Shown: positions 12,366 through 26,800 of the stretch, in pieces | How the letters are laid out: each line of letters starts with the position of its first letter | Position numbering within the stretch: position 1 is the stretch's first letter | Position numbers and translations under genes: made by a program | Notes under the pieces: generated by a model | What the model saw: only the letters and a program-made list of their open reading frames with translations | Database searches by the model: none | Told to the model about the DNA's origin: nothing | Source: Gordius sp. MW1 | Lineage: Eukaryota > Nematomorpha > Gordioida > Gordea > Gordiidae | Direction: 5' to 3' | NCBI GenBank assembly: GCA_964036665.1 | Contig: OZ038531.1 | Location: 12,958,168-13,022,167, forward strand | Length of the DNA: 64,000 bases

Positions 12366-15300
12366 ATTGATTCCCGAAAAGAACTTTTAAGCAGCGAAAA
12401 CTCTCATTTTGACAAAAGACAACGTTTTATTGTTGCCATTAGTTTGTTGTATCGCATCGTGAGTGCTTAATTTTTTAAACATGCTCCATGCAATCATGAT
12501 TTTAAAGAAATACTTTTCTGATTCTGATAAATTTTTACTTTTTATCATGGAAATCACGTCTGAAAACGACAACTTTCATCGGATGAATAGTATTGAAACA
12601 AAAAAATGTGAAAAGTTTCGAGGTAAAAAATTTTTTTTTTGTTATTTTATGTGAAAGAGCTTGAAAAAATATATAGAAGTAAGCCTAATTGAGAATCCTA
12701 TTATCCTCGATTGACTCCCCAAAAGAACTTTTGAGCAGCGAAAACTCTCATTTTGACAAAAGACAACGTTTTATTGTTGCCATTAGTTTGTTGTATCGCA
12801 TCGTGAGTGCTTAATTTTTGAAACATGCTCCACGCAATCATGATTTTAAAGAAATAGTTTTCTGATTCTGATAAATTTTCACTTTTTATCATGGAAATCA
12901 CGTCAGAAAACGACAACTTTCATCGGGTGAATAGTATTGAAACAAAAAAATGTGAAAATTTTCGAAGAAAATAAATATTTTTTTTGGTATTTTATGTGAA
13001 AGAGCTTGAAAAAATATATAAAAGTAAGCCAATTTGAAAATCCTATTATCCGATTGAGTCCCGAAAAGAACTTTTAAGCAGCGAAAACTCTCATTTTGAC
13101 AAAAGACAACGTTTTATTGTTGCTATTAGTTGGTTGTATCGCAGCGTGAGTGCTTAATTTTTGAAACATGCTCCACGCAATCATGATTTTAAAGAAATAG
13201 TTTTCTGATTCTGATAAATTTTCACTTTTTATCATGGAAATCACGTCAGAAAACGACAACTTTCATCGGGTGAATAGTATTGAAACAACAAAATGTGAAA
13301 ATTTTTAAAGAAAAAAAATATTTTTTTTGTTATTTTATGTGAAAGAGCTTGAAAAAATATATAAAAGTAAGCCAATTTAAAAATCCTATTATCCGATTGA
13401 CTCCCGAAAAGAACTTTTAAGCAGCGAAAACTCTCATTTTGACAAAAGACAACGTTTTATTGTTGCTATTAGTTGGTTGTATCGCAGCGTGAGTGCTTAA
13501 TTTTTGAAACATGCTCCATGCAATCATGATTTTAAAGAAATGGTTTTCAGAATCTGATAAATTTTTACTTTTTATCATGGAAATCACGTCAGAAAACGAC
13601 AACTTCATCAATAGTATTGAAACAAAAAAATGTGAAAAGTTTTGAGGTAAAAAAATTTATTTTTAGTTATTTTATCTGAAAGAGCTTGAAAAAATATATA
13701 AAGGTAAGCCACTTTGAAAATCCTATTATCCTCGATTGACTCCCCAAAAGAACTTTTAAGCAGCGAAAACTCTCATTTTGACAAAAGACAACGTTTTATT
13801 GTTGCCATTAGTTTGTTGTATCGCATCGTGAGTGCTTAATTTTTGAAACATGCTCCACGCAATCATGATTTTAAAGAAATAGTTTTCTGATTCTGATAAA
13901 TTTTCACTTTTTATCTTGGAAATCACGTCAGAAAACGACAACTTTCATCGGGTGAATAGTATTGAAACAAAAAAATGTGAAAATTTTCGAAGAAAAAAAA
14001 TTTTTTTTTTGTTATTTTATGTGAAAGAGCTTAAAAAAATATATAGAAATAAGTCAATTTGAGAATACTATTTCCTCGATTGACTCCCGAAAAGAACTTT
14101 TAAGCAGCGAAAACTCTCATTTTGACAAAAGACAACGTTTTATTGTTGTTATTAGTTGGTTGTATCGCAGCGTGAGTGCTTAATTTTTGAAAACTGCTCT
14201 ATGCAATCATGATTTTAAAGAAATAGTTTTTTGCTCCGGATAAATTTTTACTTTTTATCATGGAAATCACGTCAGAAAACGACAACTTCATCAGATGAAT
14301 AGTATTGAAACAAAAAAATGTGAAAATTATCTAAGAAAAAAAATATTTTTTTTGTTATTTTATGTGAAAGAGCTTGAAAAAATATATAAAAGTAAGCCAA
14401 TTTGAAAATCCTAATATCCGATTGACTCCCGAAAAGAACTTTTAAGCAGCGAAAACTATCATTTTGACAAAAGACAACGTTTTATTGTTGCTATTACTTG
14501 GTTGTATCGCAGCGTGAGTGCTTAATTTTTGAAACATGCTCTACCATGCAATCATGATTTTAAAGAAATTGTTTTCAGAATCTGATAAATTTTTACTTTT
14601 TTTCATGGAAATCACATCAGAAAACGACAACTTTCATCGGATGAATAGTATTGAAACAAAAAATGTGAAAAGTTTTGAGGTTAAAAATTTTTTTTTTTTT
14701 ATTTTATTTGAAAGAGCTTGAAAAAATATATAAAGGTAAGCCACTTTGAAAATCCTATTATCCGATTGACTCCCGAAAAGAACTTTTAAGCAGCGAAAAC
14801 TCTCATTTTTACAAAAGACAACGTTTTATTGTTGCTATTAGTTGGTTGTATCGCAGCGTGAGTGCTTAATTTTTGAAACATGCTCCATGCAATCATGATT
14901 TTAAAGAAATGGTTTTCTGATTCTGATAAATTTTTACTTTTTATCATGGAAATCACGTCTGAAAACGACAACTTTCATCGGATGAATAGTATTGAAACAA
15001 AAAAATGTGAAAAGTTTTGAGGTAAAAAAATTAATTTTTAGTTATTTTATGTGAAAGAGCTTGAAATAATATATAAAAGTAAGCCAATTTGAAAATCCTA
15101 TTATCCGATTGATTCCCGAAAAGAACTTTTAAGCAGCGAAAACTCTCATTTTGACAAAAGACAACGTTTTATTGTTGCCATTAGTTTGTTGTATCGCATC
15201 GTGAATGCTTAATTTTTTAAACATGCTCCATGCAATCATGGTTTTAAAGAAATGCTTTTCTGATGCTGATAAATTTTTACTTTTTATCATGGAAATCACG

Positions 15301-15380
15301 TCTGAAAACGACAACTTTCATCGGATGAATAGTATTGAAACAAAAAATGTGAAAAGTTTTGAGGTAAAAAAATTTATTTT
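12366..15380. repeat. Family A monomers between two HOR domains
   Basis: About nine mixed monomers of family A. They include GGGTGAATAG copies (about 12,920, 13,268, 13,950), a CATCAATAGTATT copy missing GGATG (about 13,607), and one with CTGCTCCGGATAAA features (about 14,230). The first copy of the GTCAATTTGAGAATACTATTTCC variant in this part of the block appears near 14,053; the same variant marks later HOR units. I see no gene or insertion. Confidence 0.82.
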
Positions 15381-18300
15381 TTGTTATTTTATGTGAAAGA
15401 GCTTGAAAAAATATATAGAAGTAAGCCTAATTGAGAATCCTATTATCCTCGATTGACTCCCCAAAAGAACTTTTGAGCAGCGAAAACTCTCATTTTGACA
15501 AAAGACAACGTTTTATTGTTGCCATTAGTTTGTTGTATCGCATCGTGAGTGCTTAATTTTTGAAACATGCTCCATGCAATCTTGATTTTAAAGAAATGGT
15601 TTTCAGAATCTGATAAATTTTTACTTTTTATCATGGAAATCACGTCAGAAAACGACAACTTTCATCGGGTGAATAGTATTGAAACAAAAAAATGTGAAAA
15701 TTTTCTAAGAAAAAAATATTTTTTTTTGTTATTTTATGTGAAAGAGCTTGAAAAAATATATAGAAGTAAGCCTAATTGAGAAACCTATTATCCTCGATTG
15801 ACTCCCCAAAAGAACTTTTAAGCAGCGAAAACTCTCATTTTGACAAAAGACAACGTTTTATTATTGCTATTAGTTGGTTGTATCGCAGCGTGAGTGCTTA
15901 ATTTTTGAAACATGCTCCATGCAATTATGATTTTAAAATGCTTTTCTGATTCTGATAAATTTTTACTTTTTATCATGGAAATCACGTCTGAAAACGACAA
16001 CTTTCATCGGATGAAGGGAAATTGAAACAAAAAAATGTGAAAATTTTCTTAGAAAAAAATATTTTTTTTTGTTATTTTATGTGAAAGAGCTTGAAAAAAT
16101 ATATAGAAGTAAGCCTAATTGAGAAACCTATTATCCTCGATTGACTCCCCAAAAGAACTTTTAAGCAGCGAAAACTCTCATTTTGACAAAAGACAACGTT
16201 TTATTATTGCTATTAGTTTGTTGTATCGCATCGTGAGTGCTTAATTTTTGAAACATGCTCCATGCAATCATGATTTTAAAGAAATGGTTTTCAGAATCTG
16301 ATAAATTTTTACTTTTTATCATGGAAATCACGTCAGAAAACGACAACTTTCATCGGGTGAATAGTATTGAAACAAAAAAATGTGAAAATTTTCTAAGAAA
16401 AGAAATATTTTTTTTGTTATTTTATGTGAAAGAGCTTAAAAAAATATATAGAAGTAAGTCAATTTGAGAATACTATTTCCTCGATTGACTCCCGAAAAGA
16501 ACTTTTAAGCAGCGAAAACTTTCATTTTGACAAAATACAACGTTTTATTGTTGCTATTAGTTGGTTGTATCGCAGCCTGAGTGCTTAATTTTTGAAACAT
16601 GCTCCATGCAATCATGATTTTAAAGAAATGGTTTTCAGAATCTGATAAATTTTTACTTTTTATCATGGAAATCACGTCAGAAAACGACAACTTTCATCGG
16701 ATGAATAGTATTGAAACAAAAAATGTGAAAAGTTTTGAGGTAAAAAATTTATTTTTTTTTATTTTATTTGAAAGAGCTTGAAAAAATATATAAAGGTAAG
16801 CCACTTTGAAAATCCTATTATCCGATTGACTCCCGAAAAGAATTTTTAAGCAGCGAAAACTCTCATTTTGACAAAAGACAACGTTTTATTGTTGCTATTA
16901 GTTGGTTGTATCGCAGCGTGAGTGCTTAATTTTTGAAACATGCTCCATGCAATTATGATTTTAAAGAAATGCTTTTCTGATTCTGATAAATTTTTACTTT
17001 TTATCATGGAAATCACGTCTGAAAACGACAATTTTCATCGGATGAATAGTATTGAAACAAAAAATGTGAAAAGTTTTGAGGTAAAAAAATTTATTTTTTG
17101 TTATTTTATGTGAAAGAGCTTGAAAAAATATATAGAAGTAAGCCTAATTGAGAATCCTATTATCCTCGATTGACTCCCCAAAAGAACTTTTAAGCAGCGA
17201 AAACTCTCATTTTGACAAAAGACAACGTTTTATTGTTGCCATTAGTTTGTTGTATCGCATCGTGAGTGCTTAATTTTTGAAACATGCTCCATGCAATCAT
17301 GATTTTAAAGAAATGGTTTTCAGAATCTGATAAATTTTTACTTTTTATCATGGAAATCACGTCAGAAAACGACAACTTTCATCGGATGAATAGTATTGAA
17401 ACAAAAAAATGTGAAAATTTTCTAAGAAAAAAAATATTTTTTTTGTTATTTTATGTGAAAGAGCTTGAAAAAATATATAAAAGTAAGCCAATTTGAAAAT
17501 CCTATTATCCGATTGACTCCCGAAAAGAACTTTTAAGCAGTGAAAACTCTCATTTTGACAAAAGACAACGTTTTATTGTTGCCATTAGTTTGTTGTATCG
17601 CATCGTGAGTGCTTAATTTTTGAAACATGCTCCATGCAATCATGATTTTAAAGAAATGCTTTTTTGATTCTTATATATTTTTACTTTTTATCATTTAAAT
17701 CACTTCTGAAAACTACAACTTTCATCGGATGAATAGTATTGAAACAAAAAAATGTGAAAATTTTCTAAGAAAAAAAATATTTTTTTTGTTATTACATGTG
17801 AAAGAGCTTGAAAAAATATATAGAAGTAAGCCAATTTGAAAATCCTTTTATCCTCGATTGACTCCCGAAAAGAACTTTTAAGCAGCGAAAACTCTCATTT
17901 TGACAAAAGACAACGTTTTATTGTTGCCATTAGTTTGATGTATCGCATCGTGAGTGCTTAATTTTTTAAACATGCTCCATGCAATCATGATTTTAAAAAT
18001 GCTTTTCTGATTCTGATAAATTTTTACTTTTTATCATGGAAATCACGTCTGAAAACGACAACTTTCATCGGATGAATAGTATTGAAACAAAAAAATGTGA
18101 AAATTTTCTAAGAAAAAAAAATATTTTTTTTGTTATTTTATGTGAAAGAGCTTGAAAAAATATATAGAAGTAAGCCTAATTGAGAATCCTATTATCCTCG
18201 ATTGACTCCCCAAAAGAACTTTTAAGCAGCGAAAACTCCCATTTTGACAAAAGACAAAGTTTTAGTTGCCATTAGTTTGTTGTATCGCATAGTGAGTGCT

Positions 18301-20181
18301 TAATTTTTGAAACATGCTCCATGCAATCATGATTTTAAAGAAATAGTTTTCTGATTCTGATAAATTTTCACTTTTTATCATGGAAATCACGTCAGAAAAC
18401 GACAACTTTCGTCGGGTGAATAGTATTGAAACAAAAAAATGTGAAAATTTTCTAAGAAAAGAAATCTTTTTTTTGTTATTTTATGTGAAAGAGCTTAAAA
18501 AAATATATAGAAGTAAGTCAATTTGAGAATACTATTTCCTCGATTGACTCCCGAAAAGAACTTTTAAGCAGCGAAAACTTTCATTTTGACAAAATACAAC
18601 GTTTTATTGTTGCTATTAGTTGGTTGTATCGCAGCGTGAGTGCTTAATTTTTGAAACATGCTCCATGCAATTTAAAGAAATGGTTTTCAGAATCTGATAA
18701 ACTTTTACTTTTTATCATGGAAATCACGTCAGAAAACGACAACTTTCATCGGATGAATAGTATTGAAACAAAAAATGTGAAAAGTTTTGAGATAAAAAAT
18801 TTTTTTTTTTTTATTTTATTTAAAAGAGCTTGAAAAAATATATAAAGGTAAGCCACTTTGAAAATCCTATTATCCGATTGACTCCCGAAAAGAACTTTTA
18901 AGAAGCGAAAACTCTCTTTTTTACAAAAGACAACGTTTTATTGTTGCTATTAGTTGGTTGTATCGCAGCGTGAGTGCTTAATTTTTGAAAACTGCTCTAT
19001 GCAATCATGATTTTAAAGAAATAGTTTTTTGCTTCGGATAAATTTTTACTTTTTATCATGGAAATCACGTCAGAAAACGACAACTTCATCGGATGAATAG
19101 TATTGAAACAAAAAAATGTGAAAATTTTCTAAGAAAAAAATATTTTTTTTGTTATTTTATGTGAAAGAGCTTGAAAAAATATATAAAAGTAAGCCAATTT
19201 GAAAATCCTATTATCCGATTGACTCCCGAAAAGAACTTTTAAGCAGCGAAAACTCTCATTTGGACAAAAGACAACGTTTTATTGTTGCCATTAGTTTGTT
19301 GTATCGATCGTGAGTGCTTAATTTTTGAAACATGCTCCATGCAATCATGATTTTAAAGAAATGCTTTTCTGATTCTGATATATTTTTACTTTTTATCATG
19401 GAAATCACGTCTGAAAACTACAACTTTCATCGGATGAATAGTATTGAAACAAAAAAATGTGAAAATTTTCTAAGAAAAAAAATATTTTTTTTGTTATTAC
19501 ATGTGAAAGAGCTTGAAAAAATATATAGAAGTAAGCCAATTTGAGAATCCTTTTATCGATTGACTCCCGAAAAGAACTTTTAAGCAGCGAAAACTCTCAT
19601 TTTGACAAAAGACAACGTTTTATTGTTGCCATTAGTTTGTTGCATCGCATCGTGAGTGCTTAATTTTTTAAACATGCTCCATGCAATCATGATTTTAAAG
19701 AAATGCTTTTCTGATTCTGATAAATTTTTACTTTTTATCATGGAAATCACGTCTGAAAACGACAACTTTCATCGGATGAATAGTATTGAAACAAAAAAAA
19801 TGTGAAAATTTTTTAAGAAAAAAAAATATTTTTTTTGTTATTTTATGTGAAAGAGCTTGAAAAAATATATAGAAGTAAGCCTAATTGAGAATCCTATTAT
19901 CCTCGATTGACTCCCCAAAAGAACTTTTAAGCAGCGAAAACTCCCATTTTGACAAAAGACAACGTTTTATTGTTGCCATTAGTTTGTTGTATCGCATCGT
20001 GAGTGCTTAATTTTTTAAACATGCTCCATGCAATCATGATTTTAAAGAAATGCTTTTCTGATTCTGATATATTTTTACTTTTTATCATGGAAATCACGTC
20101 AGAAAACGACAACTTTCATCGGATGAATAGTATTGAAACAAAAAAAATGTGAAAATTTTTTAAGAAAAAAAAATATTTTTT
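15381..20181. repeat. 4,801-bp, 14-monomer duplicated unit, copy 1
   Basis: Every landmark here recurs 4,801 bp later, including rare private features: CTTTTGAGCAGC (15,472), GAAGGGAAATTGAAAC (about 16,014), TTGATTCTTATATATTT (about 17,664), a monomer missing CATGATT (18,669), AAGAAGCG (about 18,901) and GTATCGATCGTGAG (19,301). Upstream of 15,381 the sequence no longer matches (GAGGTAAAAAAATTTATT against AAGAAAAAAAAATATTTT). Fourteen monomers of about 343 bp give the unit length. Confidence 0.92.
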
Positions 20182-23100
20182 TTGTTATTTTATGTGAAAG
20201 AGCTTGAAAAAATATATAGAAGTAAGCCTAATTGAGAATCCTATTATCCTCGATTGACTCCCCAAAAGAACTTTTGAGCAGCGAAAACTCTCATTTTGAC
20301 AAAAGACAACGTTTTATTGTTGCCATTAGTTTGTTGTATCGCATCGTGAGTGCTTAATTTTTGAAACATGCTCCATGCAATCTTGATTTTAAAGAAATGG
20401 TTTTCAGAATCTGATAAATTTTTACTTTTTATCATGGAAATCACGTCAGAAAACGACAACTTTCATCGGGTGAATAGTATTGAAACAAAAAAATGTGAAA
20501 ATTTTCTAAGAAAAAAATATTTTTTTTTGTTATTTTATGTGAAAGAGCTTGAAAAAATATATAGAAGTAAGCCTAATTGAGAAACCTATTATCCTCGATT
20601 GACTCCCCAAAAGAACTTTTAAGCAGCGAAAACTCTCATTTTGACAAAAGACAACGTTTTATTATTGCTATTAGTTGGTTGTATCGCAGCGTGAGTGCTT
20701 AATTTTTGAAACATGCTCCATGCAATTATGATTTTAAAATGCTTTTCTGATTCTGATAAATTTTTACTTTTTATCATGGAAATCACGTCTGAAAACGACA
20801 ACTTTCATCGGATGAAGGGAAATTGAAACAAAAAAATGTGAAAATTTTCTTAGAAAAAAATATTTTTTTTTGTTATTTTATGTGAAAGAGCTTGAAAAAA
20901 TATATAGAAGTAAGCCTAATTGAGAAACCTATTATCCTCGATTGACTCCCCAAAAGAACTTTTAAGCAGCGAAAACTCTCATTTTGACAAAAGACAACGT
21001 TTTATTATTGCTATTAGTTTGTTGTATCGCATCGTGAGTGCTTAATTTTTGAAACATGCTCCATGCAATCATGATTTTAAAGAAATGGTTTTCAGAATCT
21101 GATAAATTTTTACTTTTTATCATGGAAATCACGTCAGAAAACGACAACTTTCATCGGGTGAATAGTATTGAAACAAAAAAATGTGAAAATTTTCTAAGAA
21201 AAGAAATATTTTTTTTGTTATTTTATGTGAAAGAGCTTAAAAAAATATATAGAAGTAAGTCAATTTGAGAATACTATTTCCTCGATTGACTCCCGAAAAG
21301 AACTTTTAAGCAGCGAAAACTTTCATTTTGACAAAATACAACGTTTTATTGTTGCTATTAGTTGGTTGTATCGCAGCCTGAGTGCTTAATTTTTGAAACA
21401 TGCTCCATGCAATCATGATTTTAAAGAAATGGTTTTCAGAATCTGATAAATTTTTACTTTTTATCATGGAAATCACGTCAGAAAACGACAACTTTCATCG
21501 GATGAATAGTATTGAAACAAAAAATGTGAAAAGTTTTGAGGTAAAAAATTTATTTTTTTTTATTTTATTTGAAAGAGCTTGAAAAAATATATAAAGGTAA
21601 GCCACTTTGAAAATCCTATTATCCGATTGACTCCCGAAAAGAATTTTTAAGCAGCGAAAACTCTCATTTTGACAAAAGACAACGTTTTATTGTTGCTATT
21701 AGTTGGTTGTATCGCAGCGTGAGTGCTTAATTTTTGAAACATGCTCCATGCAATTATGATTTTAAAGAAATGCTTTTCTGATTCTGATAAATTTTTACTT
21801 TTTATCATGGAAATCACGTCTGAAAACGACAATTTTCATCGGATGAATAGTATTGAAACAAAAAATGTGAAAAGTTTTGAGGTAAAAAAATTTATTTTTT
21901 GTTATTTTATGTGAAAGAGCTTGAAAAAATATATAGAAGTAAGCCTAATTGAGAATCCTATTATCCTCGATTGACTCCCCAAAAGAACTTTTAAGCAGCG
22001 AAAACTCTCATTTTGACAAAAGACAACGTTTTATTGTTGCCATTAGTTTGTTGTATCGCATCGTGAGTGCTTAATTTTTGAAACATGCTCCATGCAATCA
22101 TGATTTTAAAGAAATGGTTTTCAGAATCTGATAAATTTTTACTTTTTATCATGGAAATCACGTCAGAAAACGACAACTTTCATCGGATGAATAGTATTGA
22201 AACAAAAAAATGTGAAAATTTTCTAAGAAAAAAAATATTTTTTTTGTTATTTTATGTGAAAGAGCTTGAAAAAATATATAAAAGTAAGCCAATTTGAAAA
22301 TCCTATTATCCGATTGACTCCCGAAAAGAACTTTTAAGCAGTGAAAACTCTCATTTTGACAAAAGACAACGTTTTATTGTTGCCATTAGTTTGTTGTATC
22401 GCATCGTGAGTGCTTAATTTTTGAAACATGCTCCATGCAATCATGATTTTAAAGAAATGCTTTTTTGATTCTTATATATTTTTACTTTTTATCATTTAAA
22501 TCACTTCTGAAAACTACAACTTTCATCGGATGAATAGTATTGAAACAAAAAAATGTGAAAATTTTCTAAGAAAAAAAATATTTTTTTTGTTATTACATGT
22601 GAAAGAGCTTGAAAAAATATATAGAAGTAAGCCAATTTGAAAATCCTTTTATCCTCGATTGACTCCCGAAAAGAACTTTTAAGCAGCGAAAACTCTCATT
22701 TTGACAAAAGACAACGTTTTATTGTTGCCATTAGTTTGATGTATCGCATCGTGAGTGCTTAATTTTTTAAACATGCTCCATGCAATCATGATTTTAAAAA
22801 TGCTTTTCTGATTCTGATAAATTTTTACTTTTTATCATGGAAATCACGTCTGAAAACGACAACTTTCATCGGATGAATAGTATTGAAACAAAAAAATGTG
22901 AAAATTTTCTAAGAAAAAAAAATATTTTTTTTGTTATTTTATGTGAAAGAGCTTGAAAAAATATATAGAAGTAAGCCTAATTGAGAATCCTATTATCCTC
23001 GATTGACTCCCCAAAAGAACTTTTAAGCAGCGAAAACTCCCATTTTGACAAAAGACAAAGTTTTAGTTGCCATTAGTTTGTTGTATCGCATAGTGAGTGC

Positions 23101-24945
23101 TTAATTTTTGAAACATGCTCCATGCAATCATGATTTTAAAGAAATAGTTTTCTGATTCTGATAAATTTTCACTTTTTATCATGGAAATCACGTCAGAAAA
23201 CGACAACTTTCGTCGGGTGAATAGTATTGAAACAAAAAAATGTGAAAATTTTCTAAGAAAAGAAATCTTTTTTTTGTTATTTTATGTGAAAGAGCTTAAA
23301 AAAATATATAGAAGTAAGTCAATTTGAGAATACTATTTCCTCGATTGACTCCCGAAAAGAACTTTTAAGCAGCGAAAACTTTCATTTTGACAAAATACAA
23401 CGTTTTATTGTTGCTATTAGTTGGTTGTATCGCAGCGTGAGTGCTTAATTTTTGAAACATGCTCCATGCAATTTAAAGAAATGGTTTTCAGAATCTGATA
23501 AACTTTTACTTTTTATCATGGAAATCACGTCAGAAAACGACAACTTTCATCGGATGAATAGTATTGAAACAAAAAATGTGAAAAGTTTTGAGATAAAAAA
23601 TTTTTTTTTTTTTATTTTATTTAAAAGAGCTTGAAAAAATATATAAAGGTAAGCCACTTTGAAAATCCTATTATCCGATTGACTCCCGAAAAGAACTTTT
23701 AAGAAGCGAAAACTCTCTTTTTTACAAAAGACAACGTTTTATTGTTGCTATTAGTTGGTTGTATCGCAGCGTGAGTGCTTAATTTTTGAAAACTGCTCTA
23801 TGCAATCATGATTTTAAAGAAATAGTTTTTTGCTTCGGATAAATTTTTACTTTTTATCATGGAAATCACGTCAGAAAACGACAACTTCATCGGATGAATA
23901 GTATTGAAACAAAAAAATGTGAAAATTTTCTAAGAAAAAAATATTTTTTTTGTTATTTTATGTGAAAGAGCTTGAAAAAATATATAAAAGTAAGCCAATT
24001 TGAAAATCCTATTATCCGATTGACTCCCGAAAAGAACTTTTAAGCAGCGAAAACTCTCATTTGGACAAAAGACAACGTTTTATTGTTGCCATTAGTTTGT
24101 TGTATCGATCGTGAGTGCTTAATTTTTGAAACATGCTCCATGCAATCATGATTTTAAAGAAATGCTTTTCTGATTCTGATATATTTTTACTTTTTATCAT
24201 GGAAATCACGTCTGAAAACTACAACTTTCATCGGATGAATAGTATTGAAACAAAAAAATGTGAAAATTTTCTAAGAAAAACAATATTTTTTTTGTTATTA
24301 CATGTGAAAGAGCTTGAAAAAATATATAGAAGTAAGCCAATTTGAGAATCCTTTTATCGATTGACTCCCGAAAAGAACTTTTAAGCAGCGAAAACTCTCA
24401 TTTTGACAAAAGACAACGTTTTATTGTTGCCATTAGTTTGTTGCATCGCATCGTGAGTGCTTAATTTTTTAAACATGCTCCATGCAATCATGATTTTAAA
24501 GAAATGCTTTTCTGATTCTGATAAATTTTTACTTTTTATCATGGAAATCACGTCTGAAAACGACAACTTTCATCGGATGAATAGTATTGAAACAAAAAAA
24601 ATGTGAAAATTTTTTAAGAAAAAAAAATATTTTTTTTGTTATTTTATGTGAAAGAGCTTGAAAAAATATATAGAAGTAAGCCTAATTGAGAATCCTATTA
24701 TCCTCGATTGACTCCCCAAAAGAACTTTTAAGCAGCGAAAACTCCCATTTTGACAAAAGACAACGTTTTATTGTTGCCATTAGTTTGTTGTATCGCATGG
24801 TGAGTGCTTAATTTTTTAAACATGCTCCATGCAATCATGATTTTAAAGAAATGCTTTTCTGATTCTGATATATTTTTACTTTTTATCATGGAAATCACGT
24901 CAGAAAACGACAACTTTCATCGGATGAATAGTATTGAAACAAAAA
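20182..24945. repeat. 4,801-bp, 14-monomer duplicated unit, copy 2
   Basis: Nearly identical to copy 1. Line-by-line reading found two substitutions: A at 19,480 against C at 24,281, and C at 19,998 against G at 24,799. Variable poly-T runs have the same length in both copies, for example 13 T after GATAAAAAA near 18,800 and 23,600. Homology stops near 24,945, where AAAAAAATGTGAAAATTTTTT is replaced by AAAAATGTGAAAAGTTTTG, so this copy lacks the last 30-40 bp. Either a very recent tandem duplication or an assembly artefact could explain it. Confidence 0.92.
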
Positions 24946-26269
24946 ATGTGAAAAGTTTTGAGGTAAAAAATTTATTTTTTTTTATTTTATTTAAAAGAGC
25001 TTGAAAAAATATATAAAGGTAAGCCACTTTGAAAATCCTATTATCCGATTGACTCCCGAAAAGAACTTTTAAGCAGCGAAAACTCTCATTTTTACAAAAG
25101 ACAACGTTTTATTGTTGCTATTAGTTGGTTGTATCGCAGCGTGAGTGCTTAATTTTTGAAAACTGCTCTATGCAATCATGATTTTAAAGAAATAGTTTTT
25201 TGCTTCGGATAAATTTTTACTTTTTATCATGGAAATCACGTCAGAAAACGACAACTTAATCGGATGAATAGTATTGAAACAAAAAAATGTGAAAATTTTC
25301 TAAGGAAAAAATATTTTTTTTGTTATTTTATGTGAAAGAGCTTGAAAAAATATATAAAAGTAAGCCAATTTGAAAATCCTATTATCCGATTGACTCCCGA
25401 AAAGAACTTTTAAGCAGCGAAAACTCTCATTTTGACAAAAGACAACGTTTTATTGTTGCCATTAGTTTGTTGTATCGCATCGTGAGTGCTTAATTTTTTA
25501 AACATGCTCCATGCAATCATGATTTTAAAGAAATGCTTTTCTGATTCTGATATATTTTTTACTTTTTATCATGGAAATCACGTCTGAAAACTACAACTTT
25601 CATCGTATGAATAGTATTGAAACAAAAAAATGTGAAAATTTTCTAAGAAAAAAAATATATTTTTTGTTATTACATGTGAAAGAGCTTGAAAAAATATATA
25701 GAAGTAAGCCAATTTGAGAATCCTTTTATCCTCGATTGACTCCCGAAAAAAACTTTTAAGCAGCGAAAACTTTCATTTTGACAAAATACAACGTTTTATT
25801 GTTGCTATTAGTTGGTTGTATCGCAGCGTGAGTGCTTAATTTTTGAAACATGCTCCAAGCAATCATGATTTTAAAGAAATGGTTTTCAGAATCTGATAAA
25901 TTTTTACTTTTTATCATGGAAATCACGTCAGAAAACGACAACTTTCATCGGATGAATAGTATTGAAACAAAAAATGTGAAAAGTTTTGAGGTAAAATTTT
26001 TTTTTATTTTTATTTTATTTAAAAGAGCTTGAAAATATATATAAAGGTAAGCCACTTTGAAAATCCTATTATCCGATTGACTCCCGAAAAGAACTTTTAA
26101 GCAGCGAAAACTCTCATTTTTACAAAAGACAACGTTTTATTGTTGCTATTAGTTGGTTGTATCGCAGCGTGAGTGCTTAATTTTTGAAACATGCTCCATG
26201 CAATCATGATTTTAAAGAAATGGTTTTCAGAATCTGATCAATTTTTACTTTTTATCATGGAAATCACGT

Positions 26270-26310
26270 CAGAAAACGACAACTTTCATCGGGAGGTAAA
26301 AATTTTTTTT
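26270..26310. repeat. Deletion monomer joining CATCGG to GAGGTAAAA
   Basis: CTTTCATCGG is followed directly by GAGGTAAAAATTTTTT. The GAATAGTATTGAAAC and AATGTGAAAAG blocks are absent, about 35 bp. A comparable loss in family B near 53,760 and 61,318 also rejoins at GAGGTAAAAAT. Confidence 0.82.
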
Positions 26311-26764
26311 ATTTTTATTTTATTTAAAAGAGCTTGAAAAAATATATAAAGGTAAGCCACTTTGAAAATCCTATTATCCGATTGACTTCCGAAAAGAACT
26401 TTTAAGCAGCGAAAACTCTCATTTTTACAAAAGACAACGTTTTATTGTTGCTATTAGTTGGTTGTATCGCAGCGTGAGTGCTTAATTTTTGAAAACTGCT
26501 CTATGCAATCATGATTTTAAAGAAATAGTTTTTTGCTTCGGATAAATTTTTACTTTTTATCATGGAAATCACGTCAGAAAACGACAACTTCATCGGATGA
26601 ATAGTATTGAAACAAAAAAATGTGAAAATTTTCTAAGGAAAAAATATTTTTTTTGTTATTTTATGTGAAAGAGCTTGAAAAAATATATAAAAGTAAGCCA
26701 ATTTGAGAATCCTATTATCCGATTGACTCCCGAAAAGAACTTTTAAGCAGCGAAAACTCTCATT

Positions 26765-26800
26765 TTGACAAAAGACAACGCCATTAGTTTGTTGTATCGC
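26765..26800. repeat. Deletion monomer lacking TTTTATTGTTG
   Basis: AAAAGACAACG runs straight into CCATTAGTTTG; about 11 bp are missing compared with neighbouring monomers. The loss falls on the left arm of the position that forms a perfect inverted repeat in family B. Confidence 0.8.
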
